Below, in pieces: positions 9,023 through 20,478 of a stretch of 64,000 bases of DNA. How positions within the stretch are numbered: the first letter of the stretch is position 1; each line of letters starts with the position of its first letter. Below the pieces are notes generated by a model that searched no databases, was not told the DNA's origin, and saw only the letters and a list, made by a program, of their open reading frames with translations. A program made the translations under genes and the position numbers. The stretch is from Paraclostridium tenue (GTDB lineage Bacteria > Bacillota > Clostridia > Peptostreptococcales > Peptostreptococcaceae), in assembly GCF_015668515.1 (NCBI RefSeq), contig NZ_JADPFO010000001.1, forward strand, positions 956,823 to 1,020,822, written 5' to 3'.

Positions 9023-11219
9023 TTGCAAGTTCCTCCTTTGAAAGTTGTGATAGGGCTATCTCATTGTATACTTCACAAGTTTTAAGAAGCTCTTCATGTT
9101 TTCCTATTCCAACAACCTTACCTTGGTCTAAAACTATAATTTGATCTGCATTTAATATAGTACTTATTCTTTGAGCAACAATAAGTACTGTTGAATTTCC
9201 TGTTTCTTCTCTTAAAGATTTTCTAAGTGCTGCATCAGTTTTTAAATCTAGTGCAGAGAAACTATCATCAAATATATATATTTCAGGATTTTTAGCTATA
9301 GCTCTAGCTATAGAAAGTCTTTGTTTTTGACCTCCTGATACATTTGTTCCGCCTTGGGCTATTTCACTTTCAAAACCTTTAGGCTTAACATTTATAAATT
9401 CACTTGCTTGAGCTATTTCAGCTGCTTTTTTAATTTCTTCTTCAGTTGCATCTTTTCTACCATATCTTAAGTTGGAATCTATTGTTCCAGAGAATAAAAC
9501 TCCTTTTTGAGGAACATATCCTATTTTTTCTCTTAGTTTATGTTGATTTGCATCTTTAACATTTATTCCATCTACTAATATTTCACCTTCTGTTACATCA
9601 TAAAAACGAGGAATTAAATTTATAAGTGTAGATTTACCTGAACCCGTACTACCTATAAATGCAGTAGTTTTTCCTGGTCTAGCTGTAAATGTTATATTAC
9701 TTAAAACATCTTCTTCTGCATTTGGGTATCTAAAACTTACGTTTTTAAATTCAACTATACCTTTTTTATTTTCATTAAATTCTTTTGCATCTTTTTTATC
9801 TTTTATAGATAAATCAGTATTTATTACCTCATCTATACGATCCATAGAAACAACTGCACGTGGTAACATTACTGATACCATTGATATAAGTAAAAATGCC
9901 ATTATGATTTGCATAGTATATTGTATAAATGCCATCATATCTCCAACTTGCATATTTCCTGAATCTATACTATGACCACCATTCCAAACAATGACAACAG
10001 TAATAACATTCATTATAAGCATCATAGTCGGCATCATCATAGACATTGCTCTATTTACAAATAAATTGGTTTTCATTAAATCAGTATTTGCTTTGTCAAA
10101 TCTTTTTTCTTCATGTTTTTCTGTGCTAAATGCTCTTATTACTAACATTCCAGTAAGCATCTCACGAGTTACTAAGTTAACTCTATCTACAAGTTTTTGT
10201 ACAGATTTAAACTTAGGCATAACTAATCCAAATAAAAGCAGTACTACAGATACTATTGCAAGAACTGCTACTCCGATTATCCATGCCATTGATGTATTTG
10301 TATTTAATACCTTTATAACTCCACCTATAGCAAGTATCGGTGCATAAAATACTATTCTAAGTAACATTACCATAAGCATTTGTACTTGTTGAATATCATT
10401 AGTACTACGAGTTATTAAAGACGCTGTAGAGAATTCATCCATTTCTTTATTTGAAAATGATACAACTTTTTCAAATACTTGCTTTCTTAAATTTCTACCA
10501 AGTTTTGCTGCTACTCTAGCCCCTAAATATCCTACTGCAACTGTAGCTACCATACTTATAAGAGCTATTCCTAGCATTATTGCTCCAGTTTTAAATATAT
10601 AATTTGTCTGTAATTTATTTACATTAATACCAATAGCTTTATATTCAGCTTTTACATATCTAATTGCACTTTGACTTATCATGCTCTCTGGCATTTTATC
10701 AACTTTTTCCTCAAATCCTGATTTCATTTGATCTAAAGTTTTAGCAGGCATTGCTTTTAGTACTGATATTATATTTGTGTTAGGATCCACTGGTACTCCT
10801 GGTGGCATCATCTTTTTTAATATTTGTTCTTTATTTTGCTCAACACCAGAAAGCATTAACATTGATTTTCCCATTATAGGATCTAATTTATTAATTACTT
10901 CCTTATTTTTAGTGTTAAGTTCATAAAGTTTTTCGTTAATTTTACTATCTTTATATTCGCCTTTATTTAGTAATTTATAATTTCTCATTACTTCATTTTT
11001 ATCTTTTTCGCTCATAAACATAGTAATTTTGTTCATTTCACTTTCTCTTATAACTTTTGGAACTGCATTTTTTATTCCACTTTGTTGTATACCAACATTT
11101 ACTATATCAGATGTATAATCTGGTAAAGATAGGTCGCATGTGGCCTGAATCGCTAAAAGCACGATAATAAGCAACACTGAGCCTATTGAGTTTCTTAAAT
11201 GTTTAATTAACTTAATCAT
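9015..11219 (-). CDS. ABC exporter, degenerate-site half with large extracytoplasmic insert
   Basis: 734 residues, longer than usual because about 165 residues (about 40-205) lie between the first and second membrane helices, presumably outside the cell. The nucleotide-binding domain has Walker A GSTGSGKS and a canonical signature NVSGGQ. However, the Walker B end is IYIFDDSFS (Asp in place of catalytic Glu) and the switch His is Gln (VAQRIS). These changes are known in heterodimeric exporters, where one ATP site is degenerate. It is the first gene of the exporter operon, transcribed divergently from the MarR regulator. The substrate cannot be told. Confidence 0.9.
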   Translation of the reverse strand: MIKLIKHLRNSIGSVLLIIVLLAIQATCDLSLPDYTSDIVNVGIQQSGIKNAVPKVIRESEMNKITMFMSEKDKNEVMRNYKLLNKGEYKDSKINEKLYELNTKNKEVINKLDPIMGKSMLMLSGVEQNKEQILKKMMPPGVPVDPNTNIISVLKAMPAKTLDQMKSGFEEKVDKMPESMISQSAIRYVKAEYKAIGINVNKLQTNYIFKTGAIMLGIALISMVATVAVGYLGARVAAKLGRNLRKQVFEKVVSFSNKEMDEFSTASLITRSTNDIQQVQMLMVMLLRIVFYAPILAIGGVIKVLNTNTSMAWIIGVAVLAIVSVVLLLFGLVMPKFKSVQKLVDRVNLVTREMLTGMLVIRAFSTEKHEEKRFDKANTDLMKTNLFVNRAMSMMMPTMMLIMNVITVVIVWNGGHSIDSGNMQVGDMMAFIQYTMQIIMAFLLISMVSVMLPRAVVSMDRIDEVINTDLSIKDKKDAKEFNENKKGIVEFKNVSFRYPNAEEDVLSNITFTARPGKTTAFIGSTGSGKSTLINLIPRFYDVTEGEILVDGINVKDANQHKLREKIGYVPQKGVLFSGTIDSNLRYGRKDATEEEIKKAAEIAQASEFINVKPKGFESEIAQGGTNVSGGQKQRLSIARAIAKNPEIYIFDDSFSALDLKTDAALRKSLREETGNSTVLIVAQRISTILNADQIIVLDQGKVVGIGKHEELLKTCEVYNEIALSQLSKEELANG

Positions 11220-11256
11220 TTTGCTCGTTCTCCCTTTTTGATATTAATTAGTTATG

Positions 11257-11296
11257 TTTTTATAATAATTATATTTTTATAATAATTATAAGTCAA
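11257..11296 (-). promoter_or_regulatory. ABC exporter promoter with two exact 17-bp tandem repeats (putative MarR operator)
   Basis: On the minus strand: -35 TTGACT (11291-11296), a 17-base spacer, -10 TATAAT (11268-11273). The unit TTTTTATAATAATTATA (plus-strand reading) occurs twice back to back at 11257-11273 and 11274-11290. The second copy is exactly the -35/-10 spacer and the first covers the -10 box. Each unit holds a near-palindrome TATAATAATTATA (broken at the centre), the kind of site MarR dimers use. This would place the adjacent MarR as repressor of the exporter (inference). Confidence 0.65.
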
Positions 11297-11309
11297 TAAC
11301 TTTTTTAAA

Positions 11310-11338
11310 TTGTATAAAGCATTATTTTAGTTTATAAT
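11310..11338 (+). promoter_or_regulatory. Promoter of the marR-type gene
   Basis: TTGTAT (11310-11315), 17-base spacer, TATAAT (11333-11338), about 36 bases ahead of the MarR ATG. Another AATAATATAATTATA stretch at 11338-11352 resembles the exporter repeats and could serve autoregulation. Confidence 0.6.
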
Positions 11339-11374
11339 AATAATATAATTATATATTCAAAGGAGTTTTTTTGT

Positions 11375-11818
11375 ATGAGTAATATAGATTTAACTAAGAT
11401 ATCGGATGACTTATTCACTTTACTAATGCAATTAAATAGCAAAGTTTTTAATCAAGATAAAATGGTTAGATGTTCTCCCCTTCCTCAATCTCATGTAAAG
11501 GTTATATTCCATCTTTTTAATAATGGTTCATCTTCTATATCTGATATAGCTTCTAAACTTGAAATTTCAAAACCTAATATGACACCTGTTATAGACAAGC
11601 TTTTAAGTGAAGGTTTAGTATACAGAAAAGAAGATCCTAATGATAGAAGAATAGTTAGAATAGATTTAACTCAAAAAGCTCATGATATGGCTGTAGAGCA
11701 TAAAAAAAGACTTAAAGATATACTTTTATCTAAATTGATGACACTTTCAGATGAAGATTTAGTTTCAATGGAAGATTTAGTTTCTAATCTTGCAAAGATA
11801 ATATCAAAAATAAAATAA
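11375..11818 (+). CDS. MarR-family transcriptional regulator
   Basis: 147 residues. Winged helix-turn-helix in the middle: SSISDIASKLEISKPNMTPVIDKL is the recognition region, followed by the wing with DPNDRRIVRIDLT, the classic MarR signature. AAGGAG precedes the ATG by 9 bases. It is divergent from the two-gene ABC exporter and shares its control region with it, so control of the exporter (released by a small ligand) is the likely role. The C-terminal dimerisation helices are complete. Confidence 0.92.
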   Translation: MSNIDLTKISDDLFTLLMQLNSKVFNQDKMVRCSPLPQSHVKVIFHLFNNGSSSISDIASKLEISKPNMTPVIDKLLSEGLVYRKEDPNDRRIVRIDLTQKAHDMAVEHKKRLKDILLSKLMTLSDEDLVSMEDLVSNLAKIISKIK

Positions 11819-11844
11819 AAAGAGAACTCATATGAGTTCTCTTT

Positions 11845-11846
<2 letters not shown>
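11817..11846. terminator. Bidirectional terminator between marR and lacZ
   Basis: A 30-nt perfect palindrome (half AAAAAGAGAACTCAT) with A- and T-runs at its ends. It serves the converging MarR (plus) and LacZ (minus) genes and touches both stop codons. Confidence 0.85.
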
Positions 11847-14931
<3,085 letters not shown>

Positions 14932-15065
14932 TTAAATCCCCCTAACTACTAATAAAATTTATCTATATGTTTATAATATTATTTCTATTTAATTTATATA
15001 TTAATTTGATATAACCTTCATATAAGTTCATTTTTTTCTAAACTTATATTTTTTGTAAAAAAAAA

Positions 15066-15090
15066 TGTCTATAAGTTTTACTTATAGACA
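15066..15090 (-). terminator. Terminator of the ferredoxin gene
   Basis: TGTCTATAAG (15066-15075) and CTTATAGACA (15081-15090) form a 10-bp stem with a 5-nt loop, followed on the minus strand by a long U-run (15056-15065 region). Confidence 0.85.
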
Positions 15091-15111
15091 CTCTTATTAT
15101 GTTTTATATAT

Positions 15112-15300
15112 CTATTCTACTGTTATAGCACTTACAGGACATCCTTCTTGTGCTTCTACTGCACTTTCTTCTAATTCAGCTGATATTTCTGTATCTACAG
15201 CAACTGCTAATCCATCATCATCCATTTCAAATACTTCTGGGCATATTCCTGCACATGCTCCACATCCGATACATATATTTTTATCTACAAATGCTTTCAT
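15112..15300 (-). CDS. Ferredoxin with one [4Fe-4S] cluster
   Basis: 62 residues from the ATG at 15298-15300. A TTG five codons earlier is rejected because GGAGGAA lies between the two and fits the ATG only. Cluster ligands Cys10, Cys13 and Cys16 (CIGCGAC) plus Cys54 (GCPVSAI) make a single-cluster protein; Cys20 is extra. It lacks the second CxxCxxC set of the usual clostridial 2[4Fe-4S] ferredoxin. Acidic, cytoplasmic electron carrier; partner unknown. Divergent from a TetR gene that could regulate it. Confidence 0.93.
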   Translation of the reverse strand: MKAFVDKNICIGCGACAGICPEVFEMDDDGLAVAVDTEISAELEESAVEAQEGCPVSAITVE

Positions 15301-15418
15301 CTTTAGTTCCTCCAAAATTTTTAGTCAATTATTTTTAATATATTTATTATTTACCTCAAAATAGTTAGTTTTAAACATAAAATATTTTTAGCATTTCTAT
15401 ACACACTATTTAGATTAA

Positions 15419-15447
15419 TTGACAATAAATTTACATAATATTATAAT
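15419..15447 (+). promoter_or_regulatory. Consensus promoter of the TetR gene
   Basis: TTGACA (15419-15424), 17-base spacer, TATAAT (15442-15447): a perfect vegetative promoter 41 bases ahead of the TetR start. Confidence 0.8.
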
Positions 15448-15487
15448 ATTACTTAATTTAAAGGTATTATAAGGAAAGGTAAATTAT

Positions 15488-16039
15488 ATGAAGCAATCAA
15501 ATAATATGAAACAAACTATTTTATTAGCTGCATCTGAACTTATAACTAAAAACGGAATTAAAAATACAAGTCTTGCCGATATATCTAAATTTGTAGGCAT
15601 AAGCAAAGGTACACTCTATTATTATTACTCTTCAAAAAATGATTTAATATATGATATCGCTGATATGCATTTATCTGTAATAACTAGTTCAGTATTAGAC
15701 TGTGTTCAAAATATCGAATCTACTCATTCAAAGGAAGACTTAATCAGTTCAATAATGGATAAAATATCTACCATAGGCGGAAGAGGTAGAATACATATGT
15801 ATATTCTTTGTGAAGCTATAACTTCTAATGAAGATCTTAGACATAGAATACGAAATAATTATATAAAATGGAGAGATACCTTAAAGTCAGAAATAGAAAA
15901 AACAAATGCTAAAAATTCAGATTCATTGTCTTTTTTATTAGTCTCTATAGTCGATGGATTAGTAGTTCAAAGCCTTCTTAAAACTGAAAAAATCCCTTTT
16001 GAAAATATAGCTTCATTTTTAGTAAATCATTGGTATTAA
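15488..16039 (+). CDS. TetR/AcrR-family transcriptional regulator
   Basis: 183 residues. An N-terminal helix-turn-helix (about 10-56) with TSLADISKFVGISKGTLYYY followed by SSKNDLIYDI is the family hallmark; the C-terminal ligand domain is diverged. It is read from a perfect consensus promoter, divergent from the ferredoxin gene and followed by its own terminator. No transporter is next to it, so its target is unclear; the ferredoxin is the only adjacent divergent candidate. ATG at 15488 is preceded by AAGGAAAGG. Confidence 0.9.
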   Translation: MKQSNNMKQTILLAASELITKNGIKNTSLADISKFVGISKGTLYYYYSSKNDLIYDIADMHLSVITSSVLDCVQNIESTHSKEDLISSIMDKISTIGGRGRIHMYILCEAITSNEDLRHRIRNNYIKWRDTLKSEIEKTNAKNSDSLSFLLVSIVDGLVVQSLLKTEKIPFENIASFLVNHWY

Positions 16040-16071
16040 AAAAACTCTAAATATGTATTTAGGGTTTTTTT
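16040..16071 (+). terminator. Terminator after TetR
   Basis: ACTCTAAATA and TATTTAGGGT form a stem (one G-U pair) followed by seven T, directly after the TetR stop. Confidence 0.75.
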
Positions 16072-16154
16072 GTCTTAATTTCTCGAACAAACTTTTTATT
16101 ATTTTCATATTATATGTAGTACCTAAAGTACAAATATGTTTTATGGAGGTTAAT

Positions 16155-16862
16155 ATGGCTAAAAAAGTTTTTATAGATCCAGGTCATGGTGGCAACGATA
16201 ATGGAGCTTCTGGAGTTAATAATCTATTAGAAAAAAATATAAACTTAGCTGTTTCAAAAAAAGTGTTCAATTTACTAAAAGTTCAAGGTTTAGATGTTTT
16301 ATTAAGTAGAGATAATGATTCTACACTTTCACTAGATTCTAGAACTAATGCTGCTAATAAATGGGATGCAGATTGTTATATTGCTATACACTGTAACTCA
16401 TTTGATGGTAATTCTAAAGGTTTAGAAACATATAGTTACACAACTAAAACTAATGATTTAGCAAGTTATATTCATGATGAAATATTAAAATCTAAGTCCT
16501 ACACTCAAAATAGAGGAGTTAAAACTGCTAATTTCCATGTTTTAAGAAACAGTAATATGCGTTCTTGCTTAGTAGAACTTGCATTTATCGACAATGAATT
16601 AGACGCTAAATTATTAAAAGAAAATCAAAATGAATTTGCAGTCGCAATTGCAAGAGGTATATGTAATTACTTAGGTGTAAAATATGATTCTTCAAATCCT
16701 GTTCCCTCAGAGAAATCAAATGTTCCAGTTGAAAACTCAAATACATTTTATAGAGTAGTTTGTGGTTCTTTTAATAACCGAATTTATGCAGAAGAAATGG
16801 TTGAATCCTTAAAATCCAAAGGTTATAATGATGTATTTATAGATGTATTTGTAAAAAAATAA
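16155..16862 (+). CDS. N-acetylmuramoyl-L-alanine amidase (Amidase_3) with SPOR domain, no signal peptide
   Basis: 235 residues from the ATG at 16155, which has GGAGG 7 bases upstream; an upstream in-frame ATG lies inside the preceding terminator and is rejected. Zinc ligands and catalytic residues of Amidase_3 are present: His11 (DPGHGG), Glu26, His79 (AIHCNS) and Glu141 (LVELAF). Residues about 197-235 form a SPOR peptidoglycan-binding domain. With this start there is no export signal, as in B. subtilis CwlC, an amidase that helps mother cell lysis late in sporulation. That role is inferred from architecture. Confidence 0.85.
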   Translation: MAKKVFIDPGHGGNDNGASGVNNLLEKNINLAVSKKVFNLLKVQGLDVLLSRDNDSTLSLDSRTNAANKWDADCYIAIHCNSFDGNSKGLETYSYTTKTNDLASYIHDEILKSKSYTQNRGVKTANFHVLRNSNMRSCLVELAFIDNELDAKLLKENQNEFAVAIARGICNYLGVKYDSSNPVPSEKSNVPVENSNTFYRVVCGSFNNRIYAEEMVESLKSKGYNDVFIDVFVKK

Positions 16863-16873
16863 TTTTAATATGA

Positions 16874-16899
16874 AAAGGGTATCTAATTAGATACCCTTT
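16874..16899. terminator. Bidirectional terminator
   Basis: A 26-nt perfect palindrome (half AAAGGGTATCTAA) between the converging amidase (plus) and a small secreted protein (minus). Confidence 0.85.
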
Positions 16900-16905
16900 G
16901 GCTTT

Positions 16906-17301
16906 TTATATAAATTCTATATCTATAGGAACTTGTATTATTATTTGTTTTCTTTGATTCCAAATTTTATAATCTTTTATAATATTCCCTTTTATCTTTT
17001 TATACACTGGTCTTACTTTTGTCTTTGATTTGTTAAGTGCATCTTCTTCACTTACTTTTTTATATCCATTTAAATTAATCTTGACATTATAATTTATTAA
17101 GTCTATTTCATCTTTTGATAGTACTAAATTATAATTAGTTTTATATTTAATATTATCATGTAAAGTTTCATAATTCCCTTTTACTATATTTTCACTTATT
17201 TTTTCAAAATATAAATCATAATAATCAAGTGAATTTATATTTATACTAAATATTACTATTATAACCATACTTACTATAAATATTTTTATAAATTTAAACA
17301 T
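16906..17301 (-). CDS. Small secreted or membrane-anchored protein, unknown
   Basis: 131 residues. Hydrophobic stretch at about 5-24 looks like a signal peptide or anchor; the rest is Lys/Asn/Tyr-rich and ends in a beta-rich QRKQIIIQVPIDIEFI. I recognise no family. AGGTG lies a few bases ahead of the ATG. It sits 52 bases downstream of another minus-strand membrane protein, with which it may be co-transcribed. Confidence 0.55.
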   Translation of the reverse strand: MFKFIKIFIVSMVIIVIFSININSLDYYDLYFEKISENIVKGNYETLHDNIKYKTNYNLVLSKDEIDLINYNVKINLNGYKKVSEEDALNKSKTKVRPVYKKIKGNIIKDYKIWNQRKQIIIQVPIDIEFI

Positions 17302-17353
17302 ACTTTCACCTCTAAAGATAAATTTATCTTTATTGTTTGTAGTTTAATAGTTA

Positions 17354-17752
17354 TTATTTGTATTTTTTTTGTTTAAATTTAAAATCTTTCTCTATTAATT
17401 TTAACACTATAAAATCAGATGCTTCTAAAACTATAAGTATTAAAAATAATTTTGGTTTGTTTATAAGTGTTAATATGTATAGTATAGGCGTAGTTACTAT
17501 AGTAAATAACCCTAGTTTAGCTAAATCACTAAACTTATCATCTATATCTTCATATGATTTTAAAAGGTTATCAAATAATTCATCTATGTTTATATTTTTA
17601 GCTATTATCAATAAGTTTATGAAACGATCTATTATTACTACTATCCAAAATATATGACCTAAATAATCGTATAATATAGTATATATAGGTATATATAAAA
17701 CCTCTCTCCATAAAATTAATTTTAATAAAATTTCATCACCTTTGTTGCCCAT
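17354..17752 (-). CDS. Small membrane protein, unknown
   Basis: 132 residues from the ATG at 17750-17752, chosen because AAAAGGAG (17762-17769) lies 9 bases upstream; an ATG nine codons earlier has no ribosome site. Three or four hydrophobic segments (about 10-55 and 85-117 of the protein) and a charged middle (ELFDNLLKSYEDIDDKF). No recognised family. Divergent from the DEAD-box helicase gene. Confidence 0.55.
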   Translation of the reverse strand: MGNKGDEILLKLILWREVLYIPIYTILYDYLGHIFWIVVIIDRFINLLIIAKNINIDELFDNLLKSYEDIDDKFSDLAKLGLFTIVTTPILYILTLINKPKLFLILIVLEASDFIVLKLIEKDFKFKQKKYK

Positions 17753-17841
17753 ACGCTTATGCTCCTTTTTAAATTTCATAAAGTATATTATAGTACAACT
17801 TTATATAATAATTCAAATTTATTTACTCTTTATTAATACTT

Positions 17842-17870
17842 TTGAATTATATCTGATTTAGTGTTATACT
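17842..17870 (+). promoter_or_regulatory. Promoter of the DEAD-box gene
   Basis: TTGAAT (17842-17847), 17-base spacer, TATACT (17865-17870), 42 bases ahead of the ATG. Confidence 0.65.
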
Positions 17871-17912
17871 ATAAATCTAATTTAGTAATAATATATAAAA
17901 AAGGAGTAAAAA

Positions 17913-19058
17913 ATGAACAAACTTAAAGACATAAATTTAGATTCAAATTTAGTTAAAGCATTACAAAAACAAGGCATAAACAATTTAAATAAAGTCCAAT
18001 CTCTTGTTTTTGAAGATATAAAAAATCATAAAGATTTAATAGTACAATCCCAAACAGGAAGTGGTAAAACTCTAGCTTATTTACTTCCTTTATTTGAAAA
18101 AATAGATACTACTAAAAGAGAAACTCAAGTTATTGTTTTAGCTCCAACACATGAACTTGTTATGCAAATAGTAAGTCAAGTTAAGTTACTTTCTCAAAAT
18201 TCTAACATGAATGTTACTACATTACCTTTAATGGGTGAAGTTAATATACAAAAACAAATAAAAAATATAAAAGATATTAAACCTCATATAGTAGTTGGTA
18301 CTACTGGAAGAATACTTGATTTAATAAAACAGAGAAAATTAAAGGTACATACTGTGAAAACTATAGTTTTAGATGAAGCAGATAATTTACTTGTTGGAAA
18401 AAATACAAATACTGTTAAAGATATCATTAAATGTACTCTAAGAGATAGACAATTATTAGCATTTTCTGCTAGTACTAATTCTAAATGCATTGATACATTA
18501 AAAGAAATAATGAAAGATCCTAAAGTATTAAATACTACACCTAATACAATAGTTAATAAAAATATAAATCATATGTATTTATTGGTTGATAAAAGAGATA
18601 AATTTAAACTTCTTAGAAAATCATTAGCTGCTGTAAATCCTAAAAAAGCCATAGTATTTGTAAATAATGAAGAAAGCATAGAAACTATAAATGAAAAACT
18701 AAATTTTCATAATAGAAACTCAGTTTGTATATACGGAAAAATGACTAAAGAAGATAGAAAAAATGCTTTATATAAATTTAAGACAGGTAAAGCTAAGGTC
18801 TTAGTTTCATCAGACTTATCAGCTAGAGGACTTGATATTAAAGATGTGACTCATGTGTTTAATTTAGACTTCCCAGTTAGTAGTAGTGAGTATATTCATA
18901 GATGCGGAAGAACTGCTAGAGGAAATAACAAAGGAGATACAATATCTATAGTCACTCATAAAGAATTAGGTGCTATAAGAGTATTATCAAAAGAATTTAA
19001 TATAAATATAAAACACAAAGACTTATTTGAAGGTAAGTTAATAGACTTTAAAAAATAA
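17913..19058 (+). CDS. DEAD-box ATP-dependent RNA helicase, minimal core
   Basis: 381 residues, only the two RecA-like domains. Walker A SQTGSGKT (46-53), motif Ia PTHELV, Ib TTGR, motif II DEAD (154-157), motif III SAS (185-187; SAT is commoner) and motif VI HRCGRTARG are all present. It lacks the C-terminal RNA-binding tails of CsdA or DbpA types. Likely role: RNA remodelling in ribosome assembly or mRNA turnover, often cold-related. AAAAAGGAG precedes the ATG. Its own promoter and terminator make it a single-gene unit. Confidence 0.92.
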   Translation: MNKLKDINLDSNLVKALQKQGINNLNKVQSLVFEDIKNHKDLIVQSQTGSGKTLAYLLPLFEKIDTTKRETQVIVLAPTHELVMQIVSQVKLLSQNSNMNVTTLPLMGEVNIQKQIKNIKDIKPHIVVGTTGRILDLIKQRKLKVHTVKTIVLDEADNLLVGKNTNTVKDIIKCTLRDRQLLAFSASTNSKCIDTLKEIMKDPKVLNTTPNTIVNKNINHMYLLVDKRDKFKLLRKSLAAVNPKKAIVFVNNEESIETINEKLNFHNRNSVCIYGKMTKEDRKNALYKFKTGKAKVLVSSDLSARGLDIKDVTHVFNLDFPVSSSEYIHRCGRTARGNNKGDTISIVTHKELGAIRVLSKEFNINIKHKDLFEGKLIDFKK

Positions 19059-19081
19059 AAACCCTCTTTATTGAGGGTTTT
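19058..19081. terminator. Bidirectional terminator
   Basis: AAAACCCTC (19058-19066) pairs with GAGGGTTTT (19073-19081); T-runs on both strands serve the helicase and the converging PLP enzyme. Confidence 0.85.
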
Positions 19082-20361
19082 TATTTTTTATTCTTTTTCA
19101 TATGTTGATATGCTTTTAAAGTTCCCATTTTAGAGTGTTCAAATGTAAGTCCACCTTGGAAATAAACATTATATGGAGGCTTTATTGGTGCATCTGCACT
19201 TAACTCTATAGATGAACCTTGTATAAATGCACCTGCTGCCATTATAACTTCACTATCATATCCAGGCATAGCCCATGGCTCTGGTTTTACATATGAGTCA
19301 ACTGGTGCAGCTGCTTGTACTCCTTGACAAAATGCTATAACTTCTTCTGCATTATTTAATCTTACACATTGTATTATATCACTTCTTAAATCATCATATT
19401 TAGGAAGAACATCATATCCTAATTTTTCAAACATTCTAGAACAGAATATTGCACCCATTAAAGCTTGAGAAACTATATATGGTGCTAGAAAAAATCCTTG
19501 TAAAACTGTTCTACTAGTTCCAAATGTAAGTCCACATTCTTTCCCTATTCCTGGAGATGTAAGTCTATATGATATAAGTTCTACTAGTTCTTTTTTCCCA
19601 ACTATATATCCACCAGTTAAAGCAAGTCCTCCACCTGGATTTTTTATTAATGAACCTGCCATTATATCAGCACCTACATCTGTTGGTTCTTTAGTTTCTA
19701 TAAACTCACCATAACAATTATCAACCATTACTATAACTTCTGGTTTTATATTTTTTACAGTATCTATAATTTCTTTTATATCAGCTATTGTTAAAGATTT
19801 TCTCCAAGAATACCCTTTAGATCTTTGTATCATAACTAATTTAGTTTTATCATTTATTTTTTCTTTTATTCCTTTTAAATCAACTTCTCCATTTTCTAAA
19901 AAGTCAACTTGATTATATGTAACTCCAAACTCTTTTAAAGATCCTTTTTCTTCTCTTATCCCTATAACACCTTCTAATGTATCATACGGTTTACCTGTAA
20001 CTGATAAAATTTCATCCCCAGGTCTTACTATACCTTGTAAACAAAGTGTTAAAGCATGAGTTCCATTAACTATTATAGGTCTTACTATAGCATCTTCTGT
20101 ATTAAATACTTTTGAGTATATTTCTTCTATTTTTTCACGGCCTATATCATTGTACCCATACCCTGTAGTCCAGTTAAAATGATTATCACTTAAATTAGCT
20201 TCTTGCATGGCCTTTAAAACTTTGTATTGATTATATTCTCTTACTTCTTTTATTTCTTCAAATCTGTCTTTTATATCATCCATAACTTCATTAGACAGAT
20301 TAAATATTTCATCATCTAATTCATAGAAATTTTTTAGTAAATCTTTAGTTTCATTAAGCAT
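19081..20361 (-). CDS. YnbB-like PLP enzyme (methionine gamma-lyase-related family)
   Basis: 426 residues, the usual length. The fold-type I PLP signature is seen as VNGTHALTLCLQG near 98-110, VDNCYGEF at 213-220 and Lys240 in AGSLIKNPGGG, the likely Schiff-base lysine. The family (called aluminium resistance or methionine gamma-lyase family in databases) is widespread in Firmicutes, where B. subtilis ynbB sits near hfq; its true substrate is poorly defined. Cytoplasmic. Start ATG at 20359-20361 with CAGGTGA upstream. No operon partner. Confidence 0.85.
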   Translation of the reverse strand: MLNETKDLLKNFYELDDEIFNLSNEVMDDIKDRFEEIKEVREYNQYKVLKAMQEANLSDNHFNWTTGYGYNDIGREKIEEIYSKVFNTEDAIVRPIIVNGTHALTLCLQGIVRPGDEILSVTGKPYDTLEGVIGIREEKGSLKEFGVTYNQVDFLENGEVDLKGIKEKINDKTKLVMIQRSKGYSWRKSLTIADIKEIIDTVKNIKPEVIVMVDNCYGEFIETKEPTDVGADIMAGSLIKNPGGGLALTGGYIVGKKELVELISYRLTSPGIGKECGLTFGTSRTVLQGFFLAPYIVSQALMGAIFCSRMFEKLGYDVLPKYDDLRSDIIQCVRLNNAEEVIAFCQGVQAAAPVDSYVKPEPWAMPGYDSEVIMAAGAFIQGSSIELSADAPIKPPYNVYFQGGLTFEHSKMGTLKAYQHMKKNKK

Positions 20362-20453
20362 TTTATCACCTGTTTCTTATAGTATTAAATTAACATTTGA
20401 ATTTTATCATATATGTAATATTAGTGCAAGTTTAGCGTATTTCTTACAATAAA

Positions 20454-20476
20454 ATAAGGCCTTTAACTGGCCTTAT
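20454..20476 (-). terminator. Terminator of the 305-residue unknown gene
   Basis: ATAAGGCC and GGCCTTAT form an 8-bp stem with a 7-nt loop; A/T tails on both sides. It overlaps the region just after the stop at 20479. Confidence 0.8.
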
Positions 20477-20478
20477 CT

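Noticed and set aside
16053-16154. Upstream extension of the amidase with a hydrophobic stretch resembling a signal peptide
   Set aside because: Its ATG lies inside the TetR terminator and has no ribosome site, while GGAGG fits the internal ATG at 16155.
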